From Marininema halotolerans (GTDB taxonomy: Bacteria; Bacillota; Bacilli; Thermoactinomycetales; DSM-45169), in assembly GCF_900116235.1 (NCBI RefSeq), contig NZ_FPAA01000002.1:62001-126000 (forward strand): a stretch of DNA of 64,000 bases, in the 5' to 3' direction. Positions 19,801 through 28,181 of the stretch are shown here, piece by piece (within the stretch, counting starts at the first letter, position 1; every line of letters starts with the position of its first letter). A program made the position numbers and the translations under genes. The notes below the pieces were generated by a model that was not told where the DNA came from, did not search any database, and worked only from the letters and a program-made list of their open reading frames with translations.

Positions 19801-22800
19801 CATTTCAAGATAAGCAACACCTGGTAAAAACTTTCTTCCTTGGACCTGATGATCGGCTAGAAAATTTTCCTTCCCAGTAAAATGAGTGGTATACCGTTGT
19901 TGAGAAAAATCCGATGTATTTTGATGGAGAAGAGGATGAAGGAATGTTGTAGCCACTGGGTTCGTTGTTGTTGACACAGCACCGACACGATTCTCCTCTA
20001 CTGGCATCCAATAACGTTCACTTGCAAAGGGATACGTGGGGAGGCTGATCCTTTGTGGTTTGACATCCCCATAGCACTGCTCCCAATCCAAGGGAAGCCC
20101 TTTTACCCAAAGCTCTAATAACTTGCGATATTTCCTTTGCTCGATCCAACGGCTCATCACATTTCCCATCTCATCATCTGCAAGTAAGGACATCGTTTCC
20201 TTATGAGCTTTCACATTTCCGTGGAAAATCTCTTCTTGATCCAATTTGCCATCCAGGATGGCTTTCAATTGCCTCTTCAGCTCGCTTAGGGAGGAGGTGA
20301 TCCATGCGAACCGTTCATCCATCGCTTCCCGCCCGACTTGCAAAGTATAGGCAATGTCTGTTAAGTGATCATCCGTCAGATGTTCTTCGTCGATGTAGGC
20401 AAGCAACCGTTCAACGGTATCGTTGAGGCGGGATTTGTTTTTGGCCGAGAGTACGACCATCACAGGTCTCTTCTTAGATTCTTGAGATGACCCATCCCTT
20501 TCTGGAATGTACTCCTCCAGAATAACGTGCGCGTTTGCGCCCCCTGCCCCGAAGGAAGAAATCCCTGCGATCCGCGGATATTCTCGGTTCATTCCCTCCT
20601 TGGATATTTGCGGCCGTTTCCACTCTGTCAATTCCTGCTGAATCCTAAAAGGCGTCTTTGCAAAATCAATGTTTGGATTCAATTGGTCCGTATGCAGGCT
20701 GGGATATAACTTCTTCTTTTTCATTTGAGAAATCACTTTGGTAATTCCTGCAATTCCTGCTGCAGACTCTAAGTGCCCAATATTGGACTTGACAGAACCA
20801 ATGGCACAAAAGTGGGTATCCTTTGTATCCTTTGCAAACGCTTGGCTCAGTCCAGCAATTTCGATGGGATCGCCCAACTCGGTACCCGTTCCATGGGCTT
20901 CAATATAACTGACCAACCGAGCATCGACGCCTGCTTTATCCATCGTCTGGCGAATCAGCTCTCCCTGTGCCTTTGGATTGGGAACGGTATACCCATTGGT
21001 TCGTCCTCCATGATTGATTCCCGTCCCCCGAATCAAGGCATGAATGGAATCACCATCGGCGATGGCACGGGACAGTGGTTTCAGTAGGACGGTACCCACA
21101 CCTTCACCGGGTACAAAACCATTTCCCCCATACCCGAAACTCTTACATGCTCCATCGATAGAGAGCATATTTTGCGCACAAAGACCCACATAGCTTGAGG
21201 GATGAAGATAAAGGTTGACCCCACCCGCAATCGCTAGCTCACACTCATTTCGATACAAATGCTCGCAAGCCTCATGAATCGCTGTCAAAGACGAGGAACA
21301 CATTGTATCAATGGGCATACTAGGGCCTTGTAGATTGAATAGGTAAGAGACGCGATTGGCAACCGAACCAAAGGAAGTATGAGGAAAAATCTGTTCTTCA
21401 CGCTTCCATTCATCAGAACCACACAATTCAAATCCTGTTTTTGTGATCCCTGCAAACACACCGACACGACGTTGATGCTGGGTACTTAATCGCTCACGAG
21501 TATAGCCTGCGTCCTCTAATACATTCCAACAGGCCTGCAAAAACAAGCGTTCTTGGGGATCGATTCCCAGTGCTTCACGGGGAGAAATATTAAAAAATAA
21601 GGGATCAAAATCCGCAAATCCATCAATAAATCCTCCCCACTTGCTATAACTTTTTCCCTGTTCCGCTGCTTTGAGTGAATTTTCCTCAAAGAATCCCTCC
21701 AAGGACCACCGATCCTCAGGGATTTCGCTAATGCAGTGCTGGCCATTTTCTAGATTTCTACCAAACTCTGCAACGTTCTTCGCCTTTGGATAACGCCCAG
21801 TGAGACCAATGATCGCGATGGGCTCTCTCTCTGTAGGGTTGGAGGAATCATTTTTCCCAAGTGGTTGGATCCCATTAGCCCGACGACCTCTTTTTCTAGC
21901 AGCTGGCATTTGAATCGCTGACGATGGGGAGGAACCGGAATCTTGTGCTGATTGATCTACCGAAACTCCTTCCTGTAAGCCAACTAGCGCAATGAGAGCC
22001 CCCCGTTCCGTACGTAAAAAGTGATCAATCACGGCATTCAACGTTTGATGTTCAAAGAACAACGTACTACTGACTTCGCTAAAACTTTTACGTAGTACAT
22101 TGATCATCTGCACAATCAAAATGGAATCGATGCCATACTGATCCAAGGGTTCTGCTGGATCAATTTTTTTATAGGGAATTTTAAGGGAATCGCCAACTAA
22201 TCTTTGAAAAAACACCACACTCTTTTCGCGTAATTCATGCTCAAAATCGTCGGTTTCCCCCGCTGGAATCGAGGTTTTGTTATTCAAAGCCTTCTTTTGA
22301 CTGCGATCTGCTCGCACCAAGAAGGTTTCATTACTTACCGTGGTCAGTGCATTCTCAGGTTTCTGGCTGAGATTTACCCCATCACTTTCCGCGATCACAA
22401 TTTGTTGGCCAAGATCATGTGCCCGTGCCATCGGGAATTGAATTTCTTGAAAACCTTGCTCTGCCAGTACCCATTGCCATTGCTCAGGATACAATCCCGG
22501 ACATCCTGGAATACGTAGGTTTGGATCCTCATACCGCCACCAACCCTCTAATAGACCAAAGGTCAAATGCGTAAATAGGCTATCCTCCGTCAACTCTCCG
22601 AGTACAAGTAACCCATGGGTCTTCATTGTGGATTTCACATGTTGGAGTGTCTGGCGAATATTCTTCGTCGCATGAAGCACATTGGCAGCGATGACCATAT
22701 CATAGTCGTCCACATGGATCCCTTGCCCAGCAATGGGTTTTTCCACATCAAAAACACGATAGGTCAACTTGGGATTTTGGGGTCCATATTCCTTTTCAGC

Positions 22801-25800
22801 GTGCATCAAAAACGCCTGAGAAAGATCGGTGTAGCAATATTCAGCAATCTGGTTCTCAAAGGGTTTCAATGCTTTAAATAGAACCGTACTCGTCCCACCG
22901 GTTCCTGCTCCCACTTCGAGAATACGTATCGGAGAGGATGGATCCCTTTGCAGACGCTCCTTGATCCACATCACAACCACCTGGGCAAGTGCATCGTTAA
23001 ATAGATCGGCTACCACATTATCCTTGTACACATTCTGCACAAGATCGAGAGAAGCGTTTGGAAAGATCACATCTGTGGCTTGTATCTGCCCGGTTACAAT
23101 CTGCGCCAAGGATGGGAGCGTCGCTTCTAATAAGGTTAACTGTGCCCCAATATCCGACCAGTTCGCTTTTCTTTGATTCCACTCTTGCCAGATAGCATCC
23201 ACATCCACCGGCTCATCCACATTCAACGAAGCCTTTGTCAATCGTTCTTTTGTTTCTTCAAACCAACGCCGGTAGAGAGGGATTACCCTTCGATCATCCT
23301 TTAGTAATCCACTGGATTGTAAATACCCCACCATCAATGGGTACAAAAGCCCGTCCAGTTCTTCTTCGAGTCCACGACCGGACTGTCGAAGGTTCTCTAC
23401 TTCTTCGCCATACTGCGCATGGATTTGCGGAGTCATATGATGGAACGCCTTCAATACAGACGGCTGATTCCATGAATAACCAATTAGAGACTCATCCTCT
23501 GTGATCAGAAGAGGGTCTGTTACCTTTACCATGGCTAATTGATCCATCTTGCTAGCGGCAAGCAACTCTAATGCCTGCATGGCCTCCGATGGCTTAATAA
23601 AACCAATCCCTTTTTGCTCTAACCGATTTTTAAAGGTCTGGGGAACATCATTAGCGATCCCTACGTCGCCCCAATACCCCCAGTTCATCACTTTTACCGG
23701 ACAGGATAATTCCTGAGCGAGCCGATGAGCGAAGGTATCCGCAAATGTACAACCCGCAGCATAACTGCTTTGCCCTGCGGACTTTCCAAATGCGCCAATG
23801 GATGAGAAGAAGAGAATAAAATCGAGATCTTCCTGGGCAAAGACCTGCGCCATTCGAAGGCTGACATCCACCTTTGCTGTTAAGCCCTCTCGAAAATGCT
23901 CTTCCTCCATATTTGCTAGGCTTTGATCCAAGGGACCCACTGCTGAATGGATCACGCCATGGATCTGACCTGCTTTTGCACGAATCACACGGTATGCCTC
24001 TGCTAATGCCTTCTTGTCGGATGCATCTGCTGACACATATTCAGGAGCATGACCTTGATGTCCGAGCCGGTCGATCTTCTCCTGAATCACCTCATCCTTC
24101 GCTCTTCTACCAATCCAAAAGATGTGTGCTTGGTAGTTTTGAATCATGTACTCGCTCCACAATTCACCGATCCCACCCGCACCACCAATGACGACATAGA
24201 CTCCACCTGTGCGGTACAACCTCTGACCGGACCCGCCTTCATGGACGGGCAGCAACCGTTGTTGATACCATGTGTTATTTCGATAGACCAGGCCATTCCC
24301 CTCAGAATCCGTCGGAATTGAAAATAAATCGGTCCATGGCCACTCCTCCGTTGCCGGAAGATCGATCAGACGAAACCGCCAATGTGGATATTCCTTCGCA
24401 ATGGAGCCAATCAATCCATGCACACCTGCATGGGTCGGATCAACCTTATCCATCTTTTGTACCGATTGAGCTTGTACAGTTAACGCCGTAAAGCCAAGCT
24501 CCTTCATCCCATACCCTAAGTGCAATAACCCCTTGACGATGCGGAAAAGTTGTAGCACACCACTTTCCTGATCCTCCAAAACGGTATCAGAAATCACCGT
24601 CGATCGTTCATGATCGGGAGGGTGCCAAATGATATGATCCATTCCTTCAAGTTGATCAAACTGCTTTACAATGTCTTCAACCGTTGCATCCTTAGACAGA
24701 TCGACCCTTTTCCCATTCGAGAAAATGGACGATAATGCCCTCCACCTTGCAGGATCTCCATTGATTACGACAACATGATCCGTCGGCGCTGGCGATTGTC
24801 CCACTTTCTGAGGCGTAAACTCTCTCCACATGGGGCACTGCAATAAGGCTCCACCCTCTACTAAATGAGGAGACATCGTCTCTCCTTTTACGAAGGTAAA
24901 GCCTCTCATTTGCACACTGGTATTCCCCTGCTCATCACACAAATCAATGTCAAAACTTTCCCACCGGTCATGATTCCCACTCCCATCACTTGGGCGAACC
25001 CACGCCCACATTTCTAAAGAACAAGGAGTGAGTATCTGCACATCTTCAAGCACAAACGGTGTAAAGGTAGCGGGTACCGCTCTCATCTCTTGATTTACCA
25101 TACGCATGGCAATCGATGTCTGCACAGCCGCATCCAACATACTTGGATGCAAAACAAAATCATTGGTTGTTCGAGTGGCGATCGTAGGGAGAACTAACTT
25201 TGCTAATACCTGACGTTCACCCACATGGATGGATTGGATACCTTGCTGTTCCGCCCCATGATGGATTCCGACCGTATCTAAACGCTCGTAGTATTCCTTA
25301 CCCTGCCATACTTCTCGATTACAGTTCCTTTGTAACGACGTTAGATCGACCACAGAACTATGATTCTCTTTCGCAACAACCTGTGCGCTACCCTGACAAT
25401 GGATGCTCGCTTCTTCTTGTCCCTGTCGCACGCTATATATTTCAAACCCAATTGCTTCATCGTGATCCTCGGCATGAAGGGCAATATGAAGCTGAATCTC
25501 CTCTTCTTCGATGAACACCGGTTGAAGCCAGGTGGTATTTTTCAATTGGATCGCCACTTGGCTCGAATCGCTAACGTTGATCGAACGCGTGACTGCTTCC
25601 CGAATCATTTCTAAAAAGACGGTTCCTGGCACCAGCTTTTTTCCCTGCACGCTATGGCCATTCAAGAAGAATTCCTTTCCTGTAAACGTCGAGGTAAATC
25701 GCTGTTCGGAAAGGTCTGAGGTATTTTGATGAACTAAAGGATGAAGGTGTACACATTCCTGGGTGGATTGTTTCGTAACGTCCCCACGTGGCACCCAGTA

Positions 25801-28164
25801 TCTCTTTTGTTCAAATGGATAGGTCGGTAAGCTCATTCGTTGTGGATGTTCTTCACCATAAAACCGATCCCAATTGATTGGATAACCCTTTACCCAAAGC
25901 GCGAGTAATTTGCCATAATGGTGCTGAGCGAACCACTTATCCATCATCTCATTTAATTCATCGCCCGTTGCAAGTGAAGTCAGTGTTTCTTTTGGTGCCT
26001 TTCCGTGCCCCTGGTATATCGTTTCTGACGCTTGTCCATTTAACACCCATTCTAGCTTCCTCTTCATCTCTGGGATCGATTCAGCGGCAAATGCTAGACG
26101 TACATCCATTACTTCCCGCCCCATTTGCAAGGTGTAGGCAATCCTTGCTAAGGCTCCTTTTGACAAGTCATGTTCCTCGATGAAGGTGATTAATTGACGC
26201 ACTCTCTCGTGCAACCGTTCGTCATTTTTAGCGGATAGCACGATCAATGCTGGATCCGCATCGAATACTCCTTCCGCTTGAGCCACAGAAGTATATTCCT
26301 GGACAATCATATGAGCATTAGAGCCTCCTGCTCCAAAGGAAGATAATCCAGCAATTCGCGGATACTCCTTACTCACTCCCTCCAGCTCAACAACCGGTCG
26401 TTCCCACTCATGAAGCTCCTGTTGAACGGTAAAAGGGGAGCTCGCAAAGTCAATGTTCGGATTAAGAACCTGGGAGTGAAGGGATGGGACCAGTTGACCG
26501 TGTTTCATCTGCAACAAAATCTTTGTTAATCCTGCAATCCCCGCAGCACTTTCACAGTGGCCAATATTGGACTTTACCGAGCCGATTGCACAATACGAAT
26601 TTTCCTCTGTATTCTTACGGAATGCTTTATTCAAGCCCTCAATCTCAATTGGATCACCTAAAGACGTTCCCGTACCATGTGCTTCGATATAGCTAACCGT
26701 ACGGGGATGGACACCTGATTGCTCAAAGGCTTTGGTAATAACTTCTGCTTGTGCATTCGGTTTTGGCACGGTATAACCGCTCGCCTTGCCTCCATGATTG
26801 ATCGCGGTGCCTTTAATCACACCATAAATATGATCCCCATCGGCAATCGCCTGAGCTAAGGGTTTTAACAATGCCGATCCCACGCCTTCTCCAGGCACAT
26901 AACCATCGCCACCCTCACCAAAACTCTCACATCGGCCCTTGCTTGACACAAAACTGGCTTGCCCTAGTAATAAATATTTATTGGGGTGTACGGATACGTT
27001 GACACCACCCACAATGGCCGCACTACACTCTCCTTGTTGTAAACTTCGACATGCCAAATGAATCGCAGTTAATGAAGAGGAGCACATGGTATTTAACGCA
27101 ATACTGGGACCCCGAAAGTTAAAGAAATAAGAGATACGATTGGCAATCGAAGAGGAAATCCCTCCTAGGGCGATTCCATTTCCTCTCACCTGTTCTTCCG
27201 CGCCGTATAACTGATACTCCTCATGCATCACCCCTACGTAAACACCGACGTCCCCTTCCAAGGTAGCCCCTTGGAAACGCCCAGAAACTTCCCTTGTATA
27301 ACCTGCATCCTCCATCGTACTATAAACACTTTCCAAAAATAGACGTTCTTGCGGATCCAATCGTTCAGCCTCTAACGGTGAAATATTGAAGAAGAGTGGA
27401 TCAAACTGATCCACTCCATTGATAAATCCCCCCCATTTGCTATACGTTTTACCTAATTTATTTTTCTCTTCATCATAAAATAATTGATGGTCCCAACGCT
27501 CTTTAGGAATTTCAGTAATTCCATCCTTCCCGTCGCGGAGATTGCGCCAGAACTGATCTAATTGATCCGACCCAGGATACCTCCCAGAGAGACCGATAAT
27601 GGCTACATCCAATGTTTCGTCAGCCTTTTTCTCCTGTACAGTCGGCATCTTTTTAACAGGCTGTACCTGCTGACGGTTATCTCTTCTCGAGGGAGTCTTC
27701 TTTTCACCCTTTTTATGGCTTTTGGAAGAAGGTTGCTTCTCACCCATTAATTCAATAAGTCGTTGCCGATGACTATTGATAAAATACTCCGTCAACTCAC
27801 GAAGGGTTTGATAGTCAAAAAACAAGGTTTTGGGCAAATTCCCAAAGGACTTTTCCAATTCATCTGTTAATTCCATCACCATCACGGAATCGATCCCGTA
27901 GGTCTCAAAGGAGGTATCGGCATCGATACGATCCATGGATAGTTTTAAGACCGATGACAACAATCCCATCAAAAATTGGAGCATTTTTCCCTCAAGAAAC
28001 GAGGTGGAAGCCTCTTTGTTCCACTGGGCATCAAGGGGTTGCTCTAGGGGACTCTGATTTGACGATGCCTGCTCACGGATCACGCGAATCTTATGCATTG
28101 CTTCTTCCCGGCTAATGGCTCCCCTCTTAATCTGTTGATAGAGTGATTGGATATCCCGGTTCAT
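10810..28164 (-). CDS. Trans-AT polyketide synthase PKS4: docking-ACP / KS-DH-KR-cMT-ACP / KS-DH-KR-ACP / KS-DH-KR-ACP / KS
   Basis: About 5784 residues. Domains: docking helices 1-30, ACP 55-130 (completes PKS3), KS9 186-610 (Cys361, NTMCSSS), DH 805-1085, KR 1110-1560, cMT 1600-1925 (SAM motif LEVGAGTGG about 1751), ACP 1975-2055, KS10 2115-2540 (Cys2289, DTMCSSS), DH 2740-3020, KR 3040-3460, ACP 3480-3560, KS11 3622-4060 (Cys3789, ETACSSS), DH 4230-4510, KR 4540-4960, ACP 4980-5055, KS12 5117-5545 (Cys5291, DTMCSSS) and a charged tail ending RPKLF. Three DH-KR modules in a row predict a conjugated polyene with one alpha-methyl. Each KS keeps both catalytic histidines. The ATG at 28164 is preferred over 28185 because AAAGAGGTG precedes it and because the start then aligns with PKS3 (MNRDIQSL against MRNELQSL). 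No AT domains. Confidence 0.96.
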   Translation of the reverse strand: MNRDIQSLYQQIKRGAISREEAMHKIRVIREQASSNQSPLEQPLDAQWNKEASTSFLEGKMLQFLMGLLSSVLKLSMDRIDADTSFETYGIDSVMVMELTDELEKSFGNLPKTLFFDYQTLRELTEYFINSHRQRLIELMGEKQPSSKSHKKGEKKTPSRRDNRQQVQPVKKMPTVQEKKADETLDVAIIGLSGRYPGSDQLDQFWRNLRDGKDGITEIPKERWDHQLFYDEEKNKLGKTYSKWGGFINGVDQFDPLFFNISPLEAERLDPQERLFLESVYSTMEDAGYTREVSGRFQGATLEGDVGVYVGVMHEEYQLYGAEEQVRGNGIALGGISSSIANRISYFFNFRGPSIALNTMCSSSLTAIHLACRSLQQGECSAAIVGGVNVSVHPNKYLLLGQASFVSSKGRCESFGEGGDGYVPGEGVGSALLKPLAQAIADGDHIYGVIKGTAINHGGKASGYTVPKPNAQAEVITKAFEQSGVHPRTVSYIEAHGTGTSLGDPIEIEGLNKAFRKNTEENSYCAIGSVKSNIGHCESAAGIAGLTKILLQMKHGQLVPSLHSQVLNPNIDFASSPFTVQQELHEWERPVVELEGVSKEYPRIAGLSSFGAGGSNAHMIVQEYTSVAQAEGVFDADPALIVLSAKNDERLHERVRQLITFIEEHDLSKGALARIAYTLQMGREVMDVRLAFAAESIPEMKRKLEWVLNGQASETIYQGHGKAPKETLTSLATGDELNEMMDKWFAQHHYGKLLALWVKGYPINWDRFYGEEHPQRMSLPTYPFEQKRYWVPRGDVTKQSTQECVHLHPLVHQNTSDLSEQRFTSTFTGKEFFLNGHSVQGKKLVPGTVFLEMIREAVTRSINVSDSSQVAIQLKNTTWLQPVFIEEEEIQLHIALHAEDHDEAIGFEIYSVRQGQEEASIHCQGSAQVVAKENHSSVVDLTSLQRNCNREVWQGKEYYERLDTVGIHHGAEQQGIQSIHVGERQVLAKLVLPTIATRTTNDFVLHPSMLDAAVQTSIAMRMVNQEMRAVPATFTPFVLEDVQILTPCSLEMWAWVRPSDGSGNHDRWESFDIDLCDEQGNTSVQMRGFTFVKGETMSPHLVEGGALLQCPMWREFTPQKVGQSPAPTDHVVVINGDPARWRALSSIFSNGKRVDLSKDATVEDIVKQFDQLEGMDHIIWHPPDHERSTVISDTVLEDQESGVLQLFRIVKGLLHLGYGMKELGFTALTVQAQSVQKMDKVDPTHAGVHGLIGSIAKEYPHWRFRLIDLPATEEWPWTDLFSIPTDSEGNGLVYRNNTWYQQRLLPVHEGGSGQRLYRTGGVYVVIGGAGGIGELWSEYMIQNYQAHIFWIGRRAKDEVIQEKIDRLGHQGHAPEYVSADASDKKALAEAYRVIRAKAGQIHGVIHSAVGPLDQSLANMEEEHFREGLTAKVDVSLRMAQVFAQEDLDFILFFSSIGAFGKSAGQSSYAAGCTFADTFAHRLAQELSCPVKVMNWGYWGDVGIANDVPQTFKNRLEQKGIGFIKPSEAMQALELLAASKMDQLAMVKVTDPLLITEDESLIGYSWNQPSVLKAFHHMTPQIHAQYGEEVENLRQSGRGLEEELDGLLYPLMVGYLQSSGLLKDDRRVIPLYRRWFEETKERLTKASLNVDEPVDVDAIWQEWNQRKANWSDIGAQLTLLEATLPSLAQIVTGQIQATDVIFPNASLDLVQNVYKDNVVADLFNDALAQVVVMWIKERLQRDPSSPIRILEVGAGTGGTSTVLFKALKPFENQIAEYCYTDLSQAFLMHAEKEYGPQNPKLTYRVFDVEKPIAGQGIHVDDYDMVIAANVLHATKNIRQTLQHVKSTMKTHGLLVLGELTEDSLFTHLTFGLLEGWWRYEDPNLRIPGCPGLYPEQWQWVLAEQGFQEIQFPMARAHDLGQQIVIAESDGVNLSQKPENALTTVSNETFLVRADRSQKKALNNKTSIPAGETDDFEHELREKSVVFFQRLVGDSLKIPYKKIDPAEPLDQYGIDSILIVQMINVLRKSFSEVSSTLFFEHQTLNAVIDHFLRTERGALIALVGLQEGVSVDQSAQDSGSSPSSAIQMPAARKRGRRANGIQPLGKNDSSNPTEREPIAIIGLTGRYPKAKNVAEFGRNLENGQHCISEIPEDRWSLEGFFEENSLKAAEQGKSYSKWGGFIDGFADFDPLFFNISPREALGIDPQERLFLQACWNVLEDAGYTRERLSTQHQRRVGVFAGITKTGFELCGSDEWKREEQIFPHTSFGSVANRVSYLFNLQGPSMPIDTMCSSSLTAIHEACEHLYRNECELAIAGGVNLYLHPSSYVGLCAQNMLSIDGACKSFGYGGNGFVPGEGVGTVLLKPLSRAIADGDSIHALIRGTGINHGGRTNGYTVPNPKAQGELIRQTMDKAGVDARLVSYIEAHGTGTELGDPIEIAGLSQAFAKDTKDTHFCAIGSVKSNIGHLESAAGIAGITKVISQMKKKKLYPSLHTDQLNPNIDFAKTPFRIQQELTEWKRPQISKEGMNREYPRIAGISSFGAGGANAHVILEEYIPERDGSSQESKKRPVMVVLSAKNKSRLNDTVERLLAYIDEEHLTDDHLTDIAYTLQVGREAMDERFAWITSSLSELKRQLKAILDGKLDQEEIFHGNVKAHKETMSLLADDEMGNVMSRWIEQRKYRKLLELWVKGLPLDWEQCYGDVKPQRISLPTYPFASERYWMPVEENRVGAVSTTTNPVATTFLHPLLHQNTSDFSQQRYTTHFTGKENFLADHQVQGRKFLPGVAYLEMARIAVEKALGESFFKERGTGERGIQLKNVVWLQPIIVGDEGVSIDVGLQPDEQGDIHYEITSRPSIEQESVVHCQGIVSLDPIKEPSVVDWVDGQKQCTHRVDAKEIYQAFNRMGMEYGPSHQVLEHVFVGEHLLFAKLSMPASTLASHQEFVLHPSMMDAALQSPLAFILGSDQPREVKQEVPFTLRRLEIYRPCVRTMWAIVRPGREEKRFLDIDLIDEHGNVCVRMERYISRPISEGGIAPHETHATGSTVLFTPTWKEEGLVKVDEPIHCRKHLFLCEMPTIDTDRLSKRLGGARCTHLHREGYPVQERFLMYAVQMLEAIKKIIEDEPTDPQLIQLVVDGSEEHQGLTSLYALLQSAQQEHEEIIGQLIMVENTEDLDRIALKLTENSQNLREMRVRYQGEQRYIAEWEEIKPSQPDGQIPWKEQGVYLITGGAGRLAQLITSEITQRTKGARIILVGRSPLDMGRQEMLHEFEHAGAEIVYQQVDICDREAVSRLIKQICDDFGGLHGVIHTAGVIHDQVIPKKTEKQVREVFAPKVDGVMYLDEATKNLELDFFVIFSSLAGATGNRGQSDYAAANAFMDQYAAFRAALVRKGERQGHTLSLNWPLWKEGGMAVNEESQRWMRHHFGLVPLSSSVGMNALYQSFDTGKHQVIILAGDENKIKRTFIPSHSNVEKHAEVSTRTALADGERDWMEEMMDILLHTASKLLKVNAEDIDVQTNLSEYGFDSISFTKFANELNQRYGLELTPATFFEYVTLESLAAYLISEYSTTLTDKLAPSNEAANHSPVRVEEKKGGFEKKEVPGNRFRLGSSPVNEPEEENQESNPIAIVGMSGKFPMAEDLYQFWENLRTAKDCISEIPKNRWDWRKYFGDPTKEVNKTNIKWGGFIDGVDEFDPLFFGISPREAKLMDPQQRLLMTYVWKAIEEAGISPQSLSGTKTGIFVGTSFSGYNGLIMKANCPVDSYSSTGLVPSVGPNRMSYLLNLHGPSEPIETACSSSLVAMIRGVQAIENGSCDMAVVGGVNSIVTPDGHISFNKSGMLALDGRCKTFSNDANGYVRSEGVGMLFLKRLKDAERDGNHIYGLVRSTAENHGGRANNLTSPNPNAQAELLTTAYTKANIDPRTVTYMEAHGTGTHLGDPIEINGLKTAFKGLYQGTGNGQMVEAHCGLGSVKSNIGHTELAAGVAGVIKVLLQLQHKTLVKTLHCETVNPYIQLKDSPFYITQQAKEWQAVHGDDGEELPRRAGVSSFGFGGANAHVVIEEYIPKTGSTSVATVNPDRPKLIVLSAKTKEALREQARQLMDFIRSQSMTDDALEKIAYTLQVGRDAMEERLAVSVRSIQELIGKLSSFVEGRSDDGGIYRGKAKKSKGVGVDASHLVREWAESGQVDHLLGQWVEGLSVDWNQGYGDHRPPLISLPTYPFAKERYWILEDEEPNPLSKDSHPLLHLDQCDSTELRFQSQFTGDEPFFTDHLVQGRKVLSGAAILEMTLAAVQRVLVKEGKEDPSASIRLQNIIWSQPIVMEDGLLTIDTTLVPKTNGDMAFTICRASAHHDDEKPVVYCQGYVATGKAQENSPLSIPALQSRCSQNQFHHSDLYEAYETIGIQYGPTHRAVDKIFVGEGELLAKLSLPPAATKVNSASFLLHPSLLDASLQASIGWMLPEKESSSFPLLLPFALQQLEVFRPFTPSMWVYICHSHEGSTEGLIQKLDLVLTDEDGQIIARLDGYTSRVLEREKQPPSTEDESSSLFTPSWLPREVDNGEEPSFGKRVVILCEPETINMDQFASMMSGVQLIHLQSDRQGIALRYEDYAIRILEEMQALIKDRSSSTLIQFVNVAEQERQLFTGLFGMLQTAGLEHPNLSVQLIEVEGTEDATGLAKKLQENNRNPLDLRIKYQGNVRHVFTWKDAPPVISKKEETPWKDHGVYLITGGLGKLGMIFASEIAKKVQGTTLILTGRSALSVEKKNQIHELQMLGAQVIYKQGDVSNQQVVADWVHWICQRFGRIHGVIHSAGVLQDRFFIQKTEDQLRAVLSAKVAGVVHLDVETQHIPLDFFMVFSSLAAVTGNYGQADYATANAFLDAYAALRTQMVEQGFRYGRTLSINWPLWEEGGMSIHPEMKQMIRQEMGMTSLSTSKGLASFYRCVESDAPRMLVVQGEKERIHAMLSTAKDLLETPSPANEATRPGEKVDSTTEALYGMAVQYFKQLLSNAISLPVERIDIHASLERYGIDSRIVMQLNNDLEMEFGSLSKTLFFEYQTLSELIDYFLISHREQLRVVVGMPLEKNETSSSPSPAPVLVQHPDAVAKDTVVPVAKGATDKESSALDIAIVGVAGRYPGARDVDQFWENLKTGKDGISEIPRERWDAHAYYDADKTKVGKTASKWGGFIEGVDQFDPLFFRISPREAEIMDPQERLFLQCAYEVLEDAGYTRDSLSNRKGHLSGGNVGVFVGVMYEEYQLYGAQEQIQGRPIALAGSPASIANRVSYFCNFHGPSVALDTMCSSSLTTIHLACSALLRGECESAIAGGVNVSIHPNKYLNLGQGKFVSSKGRCESFGEGGDGYVPGEGVGAVLLKPLAKAIADGDQIYGVIKGTAVNHGGKTHGYTVPNPHAQTDVISRALREANIDARTISYVEAHGTGTSLGDPIEVTGLSKAFQQQTMDTQFCSLGSAKSNIGHCESAAGIAGLTKVLLQMKHRQLVPSLHSEVSNPNITFAQTPFFVQQRLMCWNRPRIEVDGDIKEYPRRAGISSFGAGGSNAHIVLEEYIPNTSTLRHHQGDSTHPVMVVLSAKSEDQLKKHAARLLQRVKTQNFPDTRLTDIAYTLQVGREAMDVRTAFLAHSINELTEKLQMVSGNDQGEGIYRGRVKVGEVLPIRITKGGGSDQDGLWVKPEDYRGIIQSWVNGGTFDWGRLYPDGKPQKISLPTYPFAQGRYWVPTMNEPNADFMNQPLSSESHPALTTEQEEVVRVYSETHSSGMATMQEKMRRMEKIPRPKLF

Positions 28165-28181
28165 CGTACTTTTCACCTCTT

